From Artemia franciscana (lineage: Eukaryota; Arthropoda; Branchiopoda; Anostraca; Artemiidae), in NCBI RefSeq assembly GCF_032884065.1, contig NW_027062764.1:1-64000 (forward strand): a DNA stretch of 64,000 nt, read 5' to 3'. Position numbers and translations under genes: made by a program. Positions 24,812-36,720 of this stretch are shown in pieces. Numbering within the stretch: position 1 is the stretch's first letter; every line of letters begins with the position of its first letter. The notes beneath the pieces are model-generated. The model ran no database searches. It saw only the letters and a program-made list of their open reading frames with translations, and was not told the origin of the DNA.

Positions 24812-26093
24812 TCTATATATATAAAAATAAGTTGTCTGTCTGTCTGTGTGTCAGGTGACGTCATGTTTCTGTGTCGACTGACGTCATGTTTTCGACTGAC
24901 GAAATTACGAAATTACATTGGGACACAAATGACGACCAGGACATCGGCACATAGGGAATATAAATTACGACCGGGACACTCAAAGAGAAAGCGACCGGGA
25001 CACAAGGAATGTTCAATTAGCAATCACCATCAACAAACCACCGTCAACAAACCATCACAAATGACGACCGGGACACAGGGAGTTTAAATGACGACCAGGA
25101 CATAAGTAAAAAAAAAAACTAAAAAAAAAGGTAAAAACTACAAAAAAACTAAAAAGAAAAAAACAAACTAAAAACTAATAAAAAAACTAAAAAAGCTAAA
25201 AAACTAAAAAAACTAAAAAATAAAAAAAAATAAAAAAAGGAAACAAAAACAAAAATAAAGGAGAAAAACAAAACTAAAAAAAATAAAAATTAAAAAAAAA
25301 CTAAAAAGAAAAAAGAAAAAAAAAACTAAAAAAACTAAAAAAATGTAAAAAACAAAAAAAAACTAAAAAGAAAAAAAGGGGAAAAATACAAAAATTTATT
25401 TCATCATTTACCATTTCAAAAACGAATGTATATACAGACTGGGACACCGGAATACAAATGACGACCGGGACACAGGGAATATAAATGACGAACGGGACAC
25501 AGGGACACAACTACAACGGAGACGCCGGGGGGCACAGGGGGATATATAAATGACGATGGGGACACAGAGAATGTTCGATTAGCAATCACCATCAACAAAG
25601 CTCAAGGGCAATCATTAGAATCATGAGGTATAACTAAAAAAAACTAAAAAAAAGGCAGAAAACTAAAACCTAAAAAAAAGACCAATTCAAAAACGAATGT
25701 ATATACAGACTGGGACACCGGGACACGAATGACGACCGGGACACCGGGACACAAGGAATATCAATGACGCCAGGGACCCTCAAAGAGAATTCACAGACTG
25801 GGACACCGGGACATAAATGACGACCGGAACACATGGAATATAAATGACGACCGGGACACCGGGGGGCAAACGGGGATATATAAATGACGACGGCGACACA
25901 GGGAATCGTCGATTAGCAATCACCATCAACAAAGCTCAAGGGCAATCATTAGAATCATGAGGTATAGATCTGAATACGGATTGTTTTCCCATGGAAATTA
26001 TATGTTGCATGTTCAAGAGTCGGTAAACCTGACAATCTATTGACAATGGGACAGCGAAGAATGTTGTATATTCGCAAGTTTTACGTAGTTAAA

Positions 26094-26132
<39 letters not shown>

Positions 26133-26256
26133 ATCTATATTCACAGGTGGGACATAGGGACACAACTACAATGGCGTGTAACTAATATGGCGCGTAACGA
26201 CTTACGCGCGCGGGTGGGCTTGGGGGGGGGGCGCGAAGCGCCACCCCAACAGCTAG
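24812..26256 (+). mobile_element. complete non-autonomous Helitron (1445 bp)
   Basis: The cleanest copy. The 5' end TCTATATATATAAAAATAAG begins at 24812 after host A (24811); the 3' end has the GC hairpin (GGCGC GAA GCGCC core, left arm decayed), AACAG and CTAG at 26253-26256 before host T. Inside, in order: GTCTGTCTGTC, TGACGTCA motifs, minisatellite, an AAAAACT-rich tract (25100-25390), two more minisatellite blocks (25440-25560, 25700-25910), the helicase tail (25911-26092), a short TA run and the GTTACGCGCCAT repeats. It is the same family and orientation-reversed equivalent of 7396-8835. It codes for no whole protein. Confidence 0.92.
25911..26092 (+). pseudogene. Helitron helicase C-terminal relic (plus-strand copy)
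   Basis: Reads AITINKAQGQSLES, stop, GIDLNTDCF and then, in shifted frames, [13 protein letters not shown] and [16 protein letters not shown] ending at TAA 26090-26092. The same TGA after SLES is present as in the minus-strand copies, so the inactive form itself was mobilised. Confidence 0.83.
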
Positions 26257-26984
26257 TTAAATATAATTTTCTGAATGACAAAGAGAAGTTATTGAAAAAG
26301 AAAATTGGACTTGGTGCTTTTCATAATAAGATTTGTAATATAACTCGATAGGTTAAATCGATAAAAGCTTGATGACTGAAGTCGGTAACGGGGGTGGGCT
26401 ATATCCTCTGGGAATTGTTTAATTGTTTTACTTTTTTTTGGTTTTACGAAAATTGTTCGATCAAAATTATGAGATATCCGTTTATTCAGCATAGCTGAAA
26501 GGTTACAAAACTACATGCACATATAAGCGGTATCAGCCTATACTCTTTCCTATGGTTATCAGTTTTAACAAGCCGTATTAGGAGACCAAACTTCAATTTG
26601 TGAGAGGAATTTTAGACATAAAATTACATTCAGTGGACCCCCCCCCTCCCCCTTAGAAAATGTATACCCCGAACACACTGATACACGGAAGAAAATTTTT
26701 TGCAATTCTTACAGATTTCCAATCTAAAAAAGTTTAAAACAACCCTAAAGTACAGCTTAATTACTGGGACACCAGCAAAAATTTTGAAAATGATCTTTTT
26801 AAAATTTTCATGGATAAAATTTGTCCCACCCTTCACAAATTTTTATAGGCATCAGTCTCGTCGTTCCTTAATAAAAAAGATCTAAAGGAAATTTTATTCT
26901 CCCAATATATTTTCGTGCATTACTGTCAATTTACAAAAAAAAAATCCACCCCAGGTATCAGCACAAAACATTGTGAATATCCTA
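26257..26984. other. no gene recognised
   Basis: AT-rich DNA with a C-run near 26638. Nothing identifiable on either strand. Confidence 0.5.
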
Positions 26985-28300
26985 TCCTAGTGACACTCCT
27001 CAAACTAGAATATCCTAGTGACACTGCTCAAACTAAGTAACGATCGAGTAGAAGGTGCCTCTAAAAATGTGTCAACACTTGTTCCAGCTTTGACTCCAAA
27101 AATTCAAACTGAAGAATTTACACAAACAATCCAAAAGGAACTAAATTTGTCAGAGAATCAGAGCTTATCCACCTTCCTTCAGAAAACTCTACCCTACTTT
27201 CGGTATTCTTTGGTGATATAAAAATTGATGGACTTGTTCCACCATCTCTAAATTCAGCACCTGCTCCACCACCAGTTGTCCCAGCTAGTCCCATGTCCCC
27301 ACTTGGCTCCAAAACAGTCGCTAATGCTCCAATAATCAGAGCCATTCAGCCTAACGGATTTCAACGACCACAAACTCAAATGACTGTCCAAGCTCCTGTC
27401 GTTACCCAACATGCAATTGGTGCACCACCTAGAACCCCAAATATACAAAACAGAATAGTCATCCCGAAAGAAAAGGTGCCCTATAGGAATTTGGAGCCTC
27501 CTAATCACCTCAAAACAGTTAATAAAGGAATAGAAAGTCCTGTGTCCATGTGTAGTTTTATCCAAAAGAGTATTATATCCAAAGAAAACAAATTCAGCTA
27601 GTCTCTTAATTCCTCGGCTGTCCTTAGTGGTGATGATGATATCAATGACGTGGCAACGATGGGTGGAACCAATTTAGCAGAGGAATCTCAAAGACTCCTA
27701 GCTCCCACTAAATTAGTTGGAACTCAAATCCTATTCGTCGAAGACAAAGTATTTTTTCCTCTAACGTCATTACAAGAAAAAGTACGAAAAGTCTTATCCC
27801 GTTATCCTGGTATAGAAGAGATATCCTCGGATTTCATTACCCTGCTTAGTCACGCTGCTCAAGAACGACTCAAAAATATATTGGGCCGCCTATCGGCTGT
27901 CATGGAACATAAACGGAATTTATTAATAACAAAGGAGATTATTATGCTGGTCAAGATGTTAGAGCTCAAATTAAATTTCTCGAAAAGCAAAAAGAAAAAA
28001 ACACGAAGAAAACGAAAGGGAAACTAATAAAGGCTGCCAAATCCAGATCTAGGACTAAAGACCCTGAACAGCAAACAAAGCTAATCCAAAGTTTAAGAGA
28101 TGCAGAGGGTGGAGATGGAAAAGGGCGTCAAGCGTTAGCCAATGAAAACAGTAGCAACCAGAGTCGCTCATATGCCTTATTCTCCAAGACTTAAGAGACA
28201 GGCCGTTCGCGAAATGCTATTTATATTAGAAGAAGATAAAGAAACTCGCAGGTCATCATTGTTGTATAAAGCCTTTGTCAGTTATAGAGAATTGAATTGA
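26985..28300 (+). pseudogene. TAF4: TAF4 (TFIID subunit 4) processed pseudogene
   Basis: Frame fragments follow TAF4 order without introns. VTLLKLSNDRVEGASKNV with EEFTQTIQKELN and LSTFLQKTLPYFR (27020-27200) is the TAFH domain. A Pro/Gln-rich linker follows (27240-27600). Then DINDVATMGGTNLAEESQRL, LVGTQI and LLSHAAQERLKNILGRLSAV (27640-27905) form the C-terminal histone-fold region, followed by VRAQIKFLEKQKEKN, AAKSRSRTKDPEQ and finally VREMLFILEEDKE with SLLYKAF (28210-28290). At least three frameshifts and several stops break it. A 27-bp stretch encoding ILVTLLKL is tandemly duplicated at the left end. TAF4 pairs with TAF12 in TFIID; this copy cannot be expressed as such. A poly(A) tract 170 bp downstream supports retroposition. 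Confidence 0.88.
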
Positions 28301-28469
28301 ATTGAACGCAGTATCAGAAATTGTATTCTATGTTGGCCTAAATTCTTTTCAACATCAAAGAAACTTACAGGATTGCAAGTTTGGAAAATTCTTGTTTGCT
28401 ACGCATCAAAATTTGCATTTCTTAAGCAAATTTCAAATTCTTTGTTGAAGGTGAGATTTTTCTATATGT

Positions 28470-28495
28470 AAAAAAAAAAAAAAAAAAAAAAAAAA
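28470..28495 (+). other. poly(A) tract ending the TAF4 retrocopy
   Basis: 26 uninterrupted A residues about 170 bp after the last TAF4-like codon; the intervening DNA is probably its 3' untranslated region. I could not identify a convincing target-site duplication. Confidence 0.7.
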
Positions 28496-30165
28496 TGCCC
28501 CTTAAAGATACGAAAGTATGCCTAGTGGACGCGTCCTCGTTCGCAAGGGGTGGACTAACGGTCTCCACGGGTGACCTTTAGACTAAGTCCACGGGAAGAT
28601 TTTTTTTGTAAAATGTAAAAAGCAATTTATTCTCTTCATTGACGGTTCTAGAAGAAAAAGAGACTGATTATTTCATACAACTTGTTTGTTCAGTAAATCC
28701 AGGCACATTTCAATCGGAATTCAACCCACCGCCACCAAGAAGAACAATTTCAGCATGAATAATACACAGTAGATGGCATTGCACAAATGAAGTTGTAAAG
28801 CAGAAATGACTATCCGTTCTTTTCCAAAATCAGAAGCATAATCTTAAACACTATCTCACTAAATACTTCTAATCAACGCTCGCGGATCCCAGTTTATTAT
28901 TTTGTCTTTTCTCTGTGGAAGTAAAATAAAACAGCACAAACCTTGTATATAGCCTCGAACACGCCAATCATCTAGCAAGTACTATGTTAGATGGCTCTAC
29001 TGATTAGATCACCTAAAGAATGACAATAAGGAATGGAAACCGCAAACTGGATGGGGAGTCTGGAATGCTGGTTTGAAATTAGACTGTTCGAGACTCATAT
29101 TCTAAGGCGCCATTACTAGCTTGATAGGAAATGGTGAATCAACCGACAAATGACTAAAATAACTAGTTCACGTAGGTCAACTTTCACAGCCGATTTAGGT
29201 AAGATGAGGTACTTGACCATGTAAAATCAAGCTTTTAACTTCATTTTCGAATTCACCACCATTTCCATAGGAAACGGCCAAATAATGAAACAACCGCTTA
29301 ATTTCGAGTTTTGTCCCCTTCGTTCTTAAAGGGTGGAAATGGGCATTAGGGTACGGAAAAAAGGAAAATCTGAATTCAGATTTGGAGTCGGCATACTTGA
29401 TTTGATAGGAAACGACTATTTAAACTCAAAAATATTTATAAACACAAAAGTCGGATTTTTCCCCTCATTTTTCCCCTTCAAGGGCAAATTTGGGATGCTT
29501 GTGCATAGGGGATTGGGGGGGAATTTTTGTGTGTGATTAAACTTATTTTTCTGAACATTTTGGTGTAAAAAAAAATTCTGTTGCAATTTCCCCGAGGTTT
29601 GACCATTTTTATCCGTATCTTTCCTCCACTATTACTCTAACTAATGAGACTAGGGGTATTAAAGTGAAACTTTTAGGGAACGTTTAGGAAGAGTTTCAAT
29701 CAACCAAAAAAAATGTATGCCTGCAGGTTTTTAAAAGGGCATATAAGCAGTATAATAGGCAGCACCGCTCTATAATCGCTAGAAATATCATTGAAACTTT
29801 TAAAGGAGCTTATTCGATTCAGAACCAAAAATTATTTTGTAGTTCATATAATTGACTTACCAATAAAGTGAACATACCACTCGATGCCTTTTTTTTATGT
29901 TCTTTACGAATATTATAATCGGCTCTACCGCAAATTTTTGAGCTTGAACTTTTTGAGCTCTTAAGCATGACGAATTTTCTATTAAATTATGAGTTATCGG
30001 TCGTTTTTGACGAAGTAATGCTATATTTTCTCAGCATTGTTTTTTCTCTGTCGTTTTCGACAACATAATACTACATTTTCTCAGTGCAAAAATTATTTAT
30101 AGTTTGGCTAGTCAAAAAGTGCATAAATTTGAATTTGCGATGGAAGCGACTATTTTATTCGTAAA
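28496..30165. other. no gene recognised
   Basis: AT-rich DNA. A short imperfect duplication (TCGTTTTTGACGAAGTAAT / TCGTTTTCGACAACATAAT) lies near 30000-30090. No credible coding region. Confidence 0.5.
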
Positions 30166-30531
30166 GAAGGTATTTTAAAGTACCCACCTCCACTCTCTCT
30201 CCTTCTAGAGGGTATTGACCTTTGATGACCTTTAAAATATGTGTGTTATACAAGTAAAACCTTGCAAAATAGATCTTCTGCTTGAATGAAATACAACAAA
30301 ATTGTTTTCAGCTTCACAACTTTATTCAATCCCAATCTATAAGGTTTTAAAGATATGAAAATACATTTCCTAAATTTTGAAAAAAAACATTGATATTGCT
30401 CAGAATTCTACTCAATAACAGGAATTGCATTTTCAGAACTAAAGGCAGAGAAAAAGCAACGTGCCATGTAGGCGAATTTCAGAGCCCTCTAGAGGGAGAA
30501 AGAGTGGAGGTGGGTACTTTAAAATACCTTC
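30166..30531. mobile_element. foldback/MITE-like element, 366 bp
   Basis: Terminal inverted repeats of 47 bp (30166-30212 and 30485-30531) starting GAAGGTATTTTAAAGTACCC, differing at two positions by eye. The interior is AT-rich and non-coding. No clear target-site duplication at the borders, so superfamily is not assigned. Confidence 0.85.
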
Positions 30532-30704
30532 CCGGGATATCCTTAAGCTTGTAGACCCATTCCCGAAAGATTTATTTTCCTAACCTAACCCCTTTCCAAG
30601 ATAGCAAGATGTCACTAAACTAGAATTTAATCATACTTCATAATAATTAACCCTAATTTCATTTTTCGAGTGTGTACTGGCTAATACGGAAGTAACTTCC
30701 TGTG

Positions 30705-30850
30705 TTTCAATATTTTATTTTATCTATTTATATATCCTGTGGACCGTTGGCAGGAGGTTTATCGGGGGGATTCCTTTGTTGCAATATTTTGTTTCATCTT
30801 TTTATAAATCCTGCGGACCGTCGGGAGGAAGTCTATCAGGGGGGGGGGAC
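30705..30850. repeat. two imperfect ~75-bp tandem units
   Basis: CAATATTTTATTTTATCT...CCTGTGGACCG is followed by CAATATTTTGTTTCATCT...CCTGCGGACCG, each ending in a G-run. Confidence 0.7.
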
Positions 30851-31580
30851 TTTTTATAATCTGAACATTTAATCAAAATCAACAATTTGGTACTTATTAA
30901 ATATCCAAAACACATTTTGTTTTCTATCTATAATATACCGGTTTATCTCTGTATCTCAGTATGCGCTTGGAGATAATCAGCTTAGCCTGAGAGAGATTAA
31001 TTACAATTCAGGTATATTTTAATTAAATATTTAATATATAAACTTGATATTTTGGTTAGGTATTTAATATAATGCGTTCTGGGTAACCTGCTTTCCATAA
31101 GTTTCTGGTCTAGTTTCTACAATTTTGTTGCCGAAGTATTATATTTTCATCGGATTTTCATCATATTTTGGGTCTATTTCATAATGATTAGCCTAACTAC
31201 ACTTCTTTAATGTGATCGGGATATTTAACAAGTACAAATAATTTTGAAAAATGTTTTTTCCCCTTTTTATAATTAATTTTTAAAAATATTTTCCATTAAA
31301 AAAAGAAGTTGTTGAAAGAAAAGTAAAGTAACGATAGTAAAACCCAAGACGAGCAGAATTAAATCCCTATAGTGATTAAAACTAGAAAAAAAAGACATTA
31401 CTGTCAATGAGTAAAAGAAACCCAAAAGGGACGGAGTATGAATAACCCCACGAAGCTTAAAGATAAGATAATTTTATGGCTGAACAAATGAATATTAAAG
31501 ACACAGAAATTTAAATGAATAATCAAGTCAGTCTTAATTCAAATAGAAATAAGAGCAAACAGAAGTAGGCCTAATACCCC
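30851..31580. other. no gene recognised
   Basis: AT-rich DNA; nothing identifiable. Confidence 0.5.
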
Positions 31581-31589
31581 CTTAATTTT

Positions 31590-32872
31590 CTAAAGGCAAG
31601 ACTGGCATTTGCACTTTGCTGAAGATGATTTGTATTTTACCCAGTGAGGTCCTATCACAAGACAAAAAACACAAAATCACGTTACAAATCAAAACTACTG
31701 GAAAGAACTTATGAAAATAAATTTCAAGTCGGTCTCCAAAACTGCACCTGCGGTATTGCAGATAAGCTATTTTGATAACCTGGGCACACATGGTCTCCTT
31801 GGTAGTGCTGGAAATAGATCCTAGGCCAACAAAGAACAATGCCAAATATTGTTAATAGCCTACAGACTAAAATCTACAGTCACTCTACCTCTGTCTCATC
31901 TTTGGAGTAAAGGTTCAAGGTCCGCTTGTCCCCTCCCCCGTACTTCCAGAAAAATACAATTTGATCCCCAAAGCAGTTGCCAGGATATTGTAGATTCGCC
32001 GTTTTGCTCGCCTGGCAACACATACGTGTCTTTTTATTTACGTAGCTCCTTGATCGTGATTAGATTACATGTCACATAGGAGCTTATTGTGCAAAAACCT
32101 TTAGGTTGATCAGAGACATAACACTTTTAGTCACCCCCGACACAAAATTTTGAAGTCTCCTTGCCTCTTTCCCCACACTACCTGAAAGTTTTAACTTTAT
32201 TCCCGAAGATATTCCTGAGATATTGCAAATATGTAGCTTTGATAGCATGAATACGCATAATTCTTTAGATTTATCTTCGCCCTCCAAAAAAAATTTGAAG
32301 TCTATTTGATCCCTCAACACTCCCTGGAATTTTCAATTTGATCTCCCTAGTTGTTTATGAGATATTTCAGATACCCCTTTTGGACCTGCGTGCCTATAAT
32401 ATCGTTCAAATAATGTCGCTTCTTCTCCATGAATTGATTTCAGCCCTATAGTGGCTTAAAGTCTCAACTTTTAGGCAGATTTGATTGAAACAAAATATGT
32501 TTATCATTTCTCTGTCTCCTCCTCCAATTTTAAGTTCAAGTTTGAAGTGCCACTTTTATTACAAAAATGCTTTGGTGAATTGGAGACAAAAATATTTCAG
32601 CCCCTTTCTCGACCACCAGCACAAAATTTGAAGTTTCCTTGGCCACTTTTTCCCCTTCCTTTCCCTAGCAGTACCTAAAAGTTTCAACTTCATCCCCGAA
32701 GCCGTTCCCGGTTTATTGCGGATTTTCTATGTCCATGACCTATATACGCATAGTGTTTTCAAATTTAGGTCTACCTCAGCCCTCTCTCCTAAATTTAAAT
32801 TTGAAGTCCGCTTTATTTCTTCCAACTCCTCATTCATGAATATTGCAAAAGAATATGAAAATTCAAAGTGTC
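31590..32872. repeat. R2 degenerate tandem repeat array
   Basis: Repeated variants of a ~200-230-bp unit whose landmarks are AAATTTGAAGT, a CCCTTCCCC-type stretch, CTGAAAGTTTTAACTT, CCCGAAG and ATATTGCAGAT (near 31750, 31985, 32215, 32350, 32712, 32843). Related units appear inverted at 41810-42480 and 44165-44420. No coding capacity. Confidence 0.65.
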
Positions 32873-32880
32873 CTCTAGAG
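32873..32880. repeat. left 8-bp target-site duplication of hAT element
   Basis: CTCTAGAG, repeated exactly at 34685-34692. It fits the known hAT preference for NTCTAGAN-like 8-bp targets. Confidence 0.93.
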
Positions 32881-34684
32881 CAGGGCTTCATAAACTATAG
32901 GTCACGACCCCATTTGGGGTCGCATAGCAAAATTATGGGGTCGAGAGTGATAAAAATACAATTTAACAAAAAAAGTTTTTTAACTTGTAAAATTATTGTT
33001 ATAAAGAAAAATAACAATCATCGTAGATAAATATATAATAAAATCTTCTGGTTTGGAAAGACTGTTTATACCAGCATTTCTATTCTGATCATTATAATAT
33101 CTTGAATAATTTTACTATGAATCAGAAGAAGTTATAGAAATTTATAAAAAATGTCGATTTATTTTTGTCAATCTCTTAAAACCGAAATAATCCTGATAAA
33201 TATCATCAACAAAATTTCTAAGTATTATTTTGAAGAAACTATACAAACATTTCGTGTTATTTTCATTTAGCCATTGTATGATTGTGAACGAAGGGCATGT
33301 CATTCCGAATTAGTCAGTTTCACCCTTTCGCAACCAACGGGATCTTACAGATCCGGCATATAAAAATCCAATGGGTGCTTCTTAATTGATTAATAGCACC
33401 AGAATTGAACGATGTGCTTCATGATGCTGTTAAGGTCGTAAATTTTATTAAGAGCCATGCCCTTAACAGTCGCTTATTTTCAAATCTCTGTAAGGATACG
33501 GATTCCAACTACACAACTTTGTTATTACATGCAGATGTAAGATGGTTGTCAAGAGGTCAAAGATTAAAAGAATTATTGTTATTAAAGGACGAGATTGAAG
33601 TATTTTTAACTGAACAAAAATGTGAATTTGCTGCTCTTTTTCAAAATGACTTGTGGCTATCCAAGCTGTGTTATTTGTCAGATATTTTTGCGAAGTTAAA
33701 CGATCTTAACTTGTCTCTTCAAAGGAAAAATTAAGATATATTTACTTCAAAAAACAAAATTGAAAGTTTTATTAAAAAGATCAGCATTTGGAAAAGTAGG
33801 GTCGAAAAAAATTCGTTCGAAACGTTTTCCAGTGCCGACAATTTTGTAATTGAGAAAATTCATCTTAAAACTTTTATTGCAAAAACTATTGTAGATAACT
33901 TAAAAGCACTAGAAATACAGTTCCGGACATATCTTTAATATTGTTAAATTTAAAATATTGTTATATTAAATATTGATTTACGAAAAATAGTTTGGTTCAA
34001 AAGCCGTTCTGGATTGGCTTAAGTGAGATTGATCATCTACCACTTAAAGCTCAAGAAGAATTTGCTGAACTTTCGTGTGACTCAAACTTAAAACTACAAT
34101 TCCGAAAAAAAGCCCTTGACTGAATTCTGGATCGGAACTAGAACTAAATTTCCCACAATCACTGATATGGCAATAAATGTACTTCTGCCATTCAACGCGA
34201 CATATTTATGTTAAGTTACTTTCTCAGCTTTAACACACACTAAATCCCAATATCGTGCAGCGATAAAAAATGTTGAAGAGGTCTTACGTCCAGCAGTTTC
34301 AAACATTGCACCAAGATTTGATTTGTCATGCAATAAAAAACAGGCACATGCATCTCATTAAATTTTTAAAGTAAACTTTAATTTAAAATTTACCACACAA
34401 CTACTTGGATATATTCGAGAGAATTAAGACGGTTAGAATCCACTTTTGTTTTTGAAACTATAATAAAAACATTTCTATAACATTTTTCGTTTCAATTTCA
34501 ACATTGGAATTCGTTTCAAAACGAATTCTAAATTTATATATTTTCCTGTGCATTTGTATATTGTTACCTAATAAATATATCATGAAAAAATATTAATTTT
34601 GTTTTTCTTTTATATTTGTTGGGGTCACTAAGAAACTCGCAATCATAAATAGAGTCGGGAATTACAAAAGTTTAAGAAGCCCTG
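32881..34684 (+). mobile_element. complete hAT element (1804 bp), inactive
   Basis: Terminal inverted repeats CAGGGCTTCATAAACTATAG (left) and CAGGGCTTCTTAAACTTTTG (right, reverse complement) match at 17 of 20 positions and are flanked by the perfect 8-bp duplication CTCTAGAG. These are hallmark hAT features, and CAGGGCTTCTTAAACT resembles Charlie-type ends. Inside lies the C-terminal half of a ZBED5/SCAND3-type transposase. The element sits inside the R2 array. The N-terminal BED finger region and the first catalytic part are missing, and stops break the rest. Confidence 0.93.
33290..34361 (+). pseudogene. hAT transposase (ZBED5/SCAND3-like), C-terminal half
   Basis: The first frame reads LNDVLHDAVKVVNFIKSHAL, NSRLFSNLCKD and LLHADVRWLSRGQRLKELL (33405-33620), the conserved block of ZBED5/FAM200/SCAND3-like hAT proteins, with a stop at 33732. 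Later fragments in other frames give LSCDSNLKLQFRKK, LTEFWIGTRTKFPTITDMAI, FSALTHTKSQYRAAIKN and EEVLRPAVSNIAPRFDL (34070-34330), the hAT dimerisation end, with a stop at 34359-34361. The transposase would bind the terminal repeats and cut and paste the element; here several stops and the lost N-terminus exclude that. Confidence 0.85.
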
Positions 34685-34692
34685 CTCTAGAG
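34685..34692. repeat. right 8-bp target-site duplication of hAT element
   Basis: CTCTAGAG, identical to 32873-32880. Confidence 0.93.
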
Positions 34693-36110
34693 TATGCTGT
34701 TGGGAAACTTGAGGAAATTCGACATAGCAAATGATGCTTAAGAGCTCCTAGCTGATCGGACAAGACCAGACAGGGCCGCCTTTTCTAATAAAGCGTAAAA
34801 AAGAAATTGAATTTCTCAGCTATCAGTGAATATCGGGTATTTTACATAATTTAGGGTCATGGCCCCTGGGGCTCTGGGAATGATGTTGAGCCCAGAGCCA
34901 TGCTTACCAAAGTCTTTGACATTTCTTACCAAAATAACTATTTCAACATTTTGATTTGATTTTATGGGGGTTACGGTGGGCCGTGTGGTAGCAAAGGGCA
35001 CTGGAGAGAAGCTAGTTGCCCTCGATTCAATCTCGGCCCTTAAAATAGAATCTATAGCTTTAATTTCCAATTGAATGAGCCCGACTGCAAGTTTCTACGA
35101 CCAGCTCGGTCATTACGAAGGGGCCGGGGAAAATCCTTTTCTTCCTATTTCTGGGCCTTTTTTCTATTGCGTTTTAGGGGGAATCATTTTTTTCTGTTTT
35201 TCCTTCTGCTTATGTTCCCCATAGCCTACAGACTTAAGGATATAGTTTTGGAGCCGATCGAGACGAGAGTTTTTCTTACCTTTTTTTGTGCCGTATGTTT
35301 TGGGGAAGGGGATAATGTCCCAAAAGAATTTTTCTTTCATTAGGTCCCTCTTTACCCAGAGACATGGTGCTAGAAGTTTTAAACTGATCAGGGACAAAAA
35401 GCAATTGACAATTTTTCCTATCCTCCAATCCTGCCCTCCTAAAATAATTTTTTCTTTTATCTTTTTGAGCCAGGGAAGAGTCCTTGAAATTTTCGAGCTG
35501 CCTGACATCTCAGGATGATATTTGTAAAACTAATCCATAAGTAATTATAAAAACAATGATTAACAATTAATTCAATAATTATCAATCAGCGAATTTACAG
35601 CTCTTGTGTCAGGAGCTACGAGGGTAATATCATTCCCGAATGCATATTCATTGGATCTTTCGGCTATTTTGAACAAAATTTCTATCTGAAAACTTTGATC
35701 GATAAACAGAGGGATGGGGACACGATGTAGGGTGAGGCTATCGAAAAAGGACAAGGGAGGGGATTGGATACCCTTCAATCACATTTTACTTTTTAAAAGG
35801 GCTCTAGAACTGTCAATTTTCAATCGACTGATTCTCTCGAAGATTCAATCGAGAAAAATGTACATGCAAGTGACGTATTTATTTAGGCAGCTTTAAAGCA
35901 CTGCTTCTGTGAATTAATCTTAGTGCAAGTTGTCACGAAAATGACAGTACGCATGAATAAAGTCAAACCTAGAGGAAGAGAAAAATACTCTTATAAAATC
36001 TCTTATAAAATACTTGCATCTAGTTGCATCAATTACATATATTTCAATAATTCGCCCTTTTCATTTATAGCAGTTAATGTGAAGAATTTGCGGGTTTTGA
36101 ATAGAGATTA
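34693..36110. repeat. mosaic of R1 and R2 fragments, no gene
   Basis: Stretches such as AGTTGCCCTCGATTC and TTGAATGAGCCCGACTGCAAG resemble the R1 body (GGGCACTAGAACTTT, GAATGAGCCCTCTTGCAAC at 46180-46230). CTAGAAGTTTTAAACTGATC near 35370 resembles R2. Several short frames are open but show no protein resemblance. Confidence 0.5.
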
Positions 36111-36270
36111 AATAAGAAAAAACTTTTGATAGGTAAGACTGACCTTGATGATAGTTATATATTTCAAATCAGCATTAAACTAAATTTTTTTATGTAACTA
36201 TTGGTATCAAAATTCCATTTTTTAGAGTTTCGGTTACTATTGAGCTGGGTCGCTGCTTACTCCAGTTCGT
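36111..36270 (+). repeat. R1 end fragment
   Basis: TTGATAGGTAAGACTGACCT through GTTTCGGTTACTATTGAGCT matches the last ~150 bp of the R1 body at 46490-46625. Confidence 0.7.
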
Positions 36271-36720
36271 TACTGTCATCAACCCTACTCTTTATGGTTT
36301 TTTTTTAACCGAAAAGAAATGGATTCATGCATAAAGAAGACTATTCCCTACCCCAACTCCCAAGTCTTTATGCTAAAGCCTGAATTTTCGTCAAAATTGC
36401 CTCAGAACCACTGCTCAAACAAGGGTAATTAAATTGGGAAAAAGGTGATTTTCATAATAACTGAAGACTGGAAAATCTTTTTAATACGGGTTTCTTTTAA
36501 CACGTACAAGTTATGATTCAAATGGTTTAATAGGCAATGGTTAAGTCAAACACTTGTAATTATCTGTTAAATCCGTTTGTTTCACTCATAAATGCTTTCA
36601 GTAAAGAGGTATAAGACTTTAGCGCAAAAACAAGGAATTGATAGGGAAGAGGGTCCTGTTTTTCATACACAGAGCAATTCCCTTCAGTTAATTATTACTT
36701 GAAATATACAGCAAAGAGTA
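36270..36720 (+). repeat. dispersed direct repeat, first copy
   Basis: Matches 43617-44030 closely over about 400 bp, beginning CTGTCATCAACCC and including ACTATTCCCTACCCCAACTC and GTTTAATAGGCAATGGTTAA. Both copies directly follow R1-type sequence. No coding capacity recognised. Confidence 0.85.

Noticed and set aside
33405-33734. 109-codon frame as a domesticated host gene (ZBED5-like)
   Set aside because: It sits between hAT terminal repeats with an 8-bp target duplication and is truncated, so it belongs to the transposon.
35071-35518. Hydrophobic frames of 76-114 codons
   Set aside because: Overlapping on both strands in R1/R2-like DNA with T-runs; no motif or start context.
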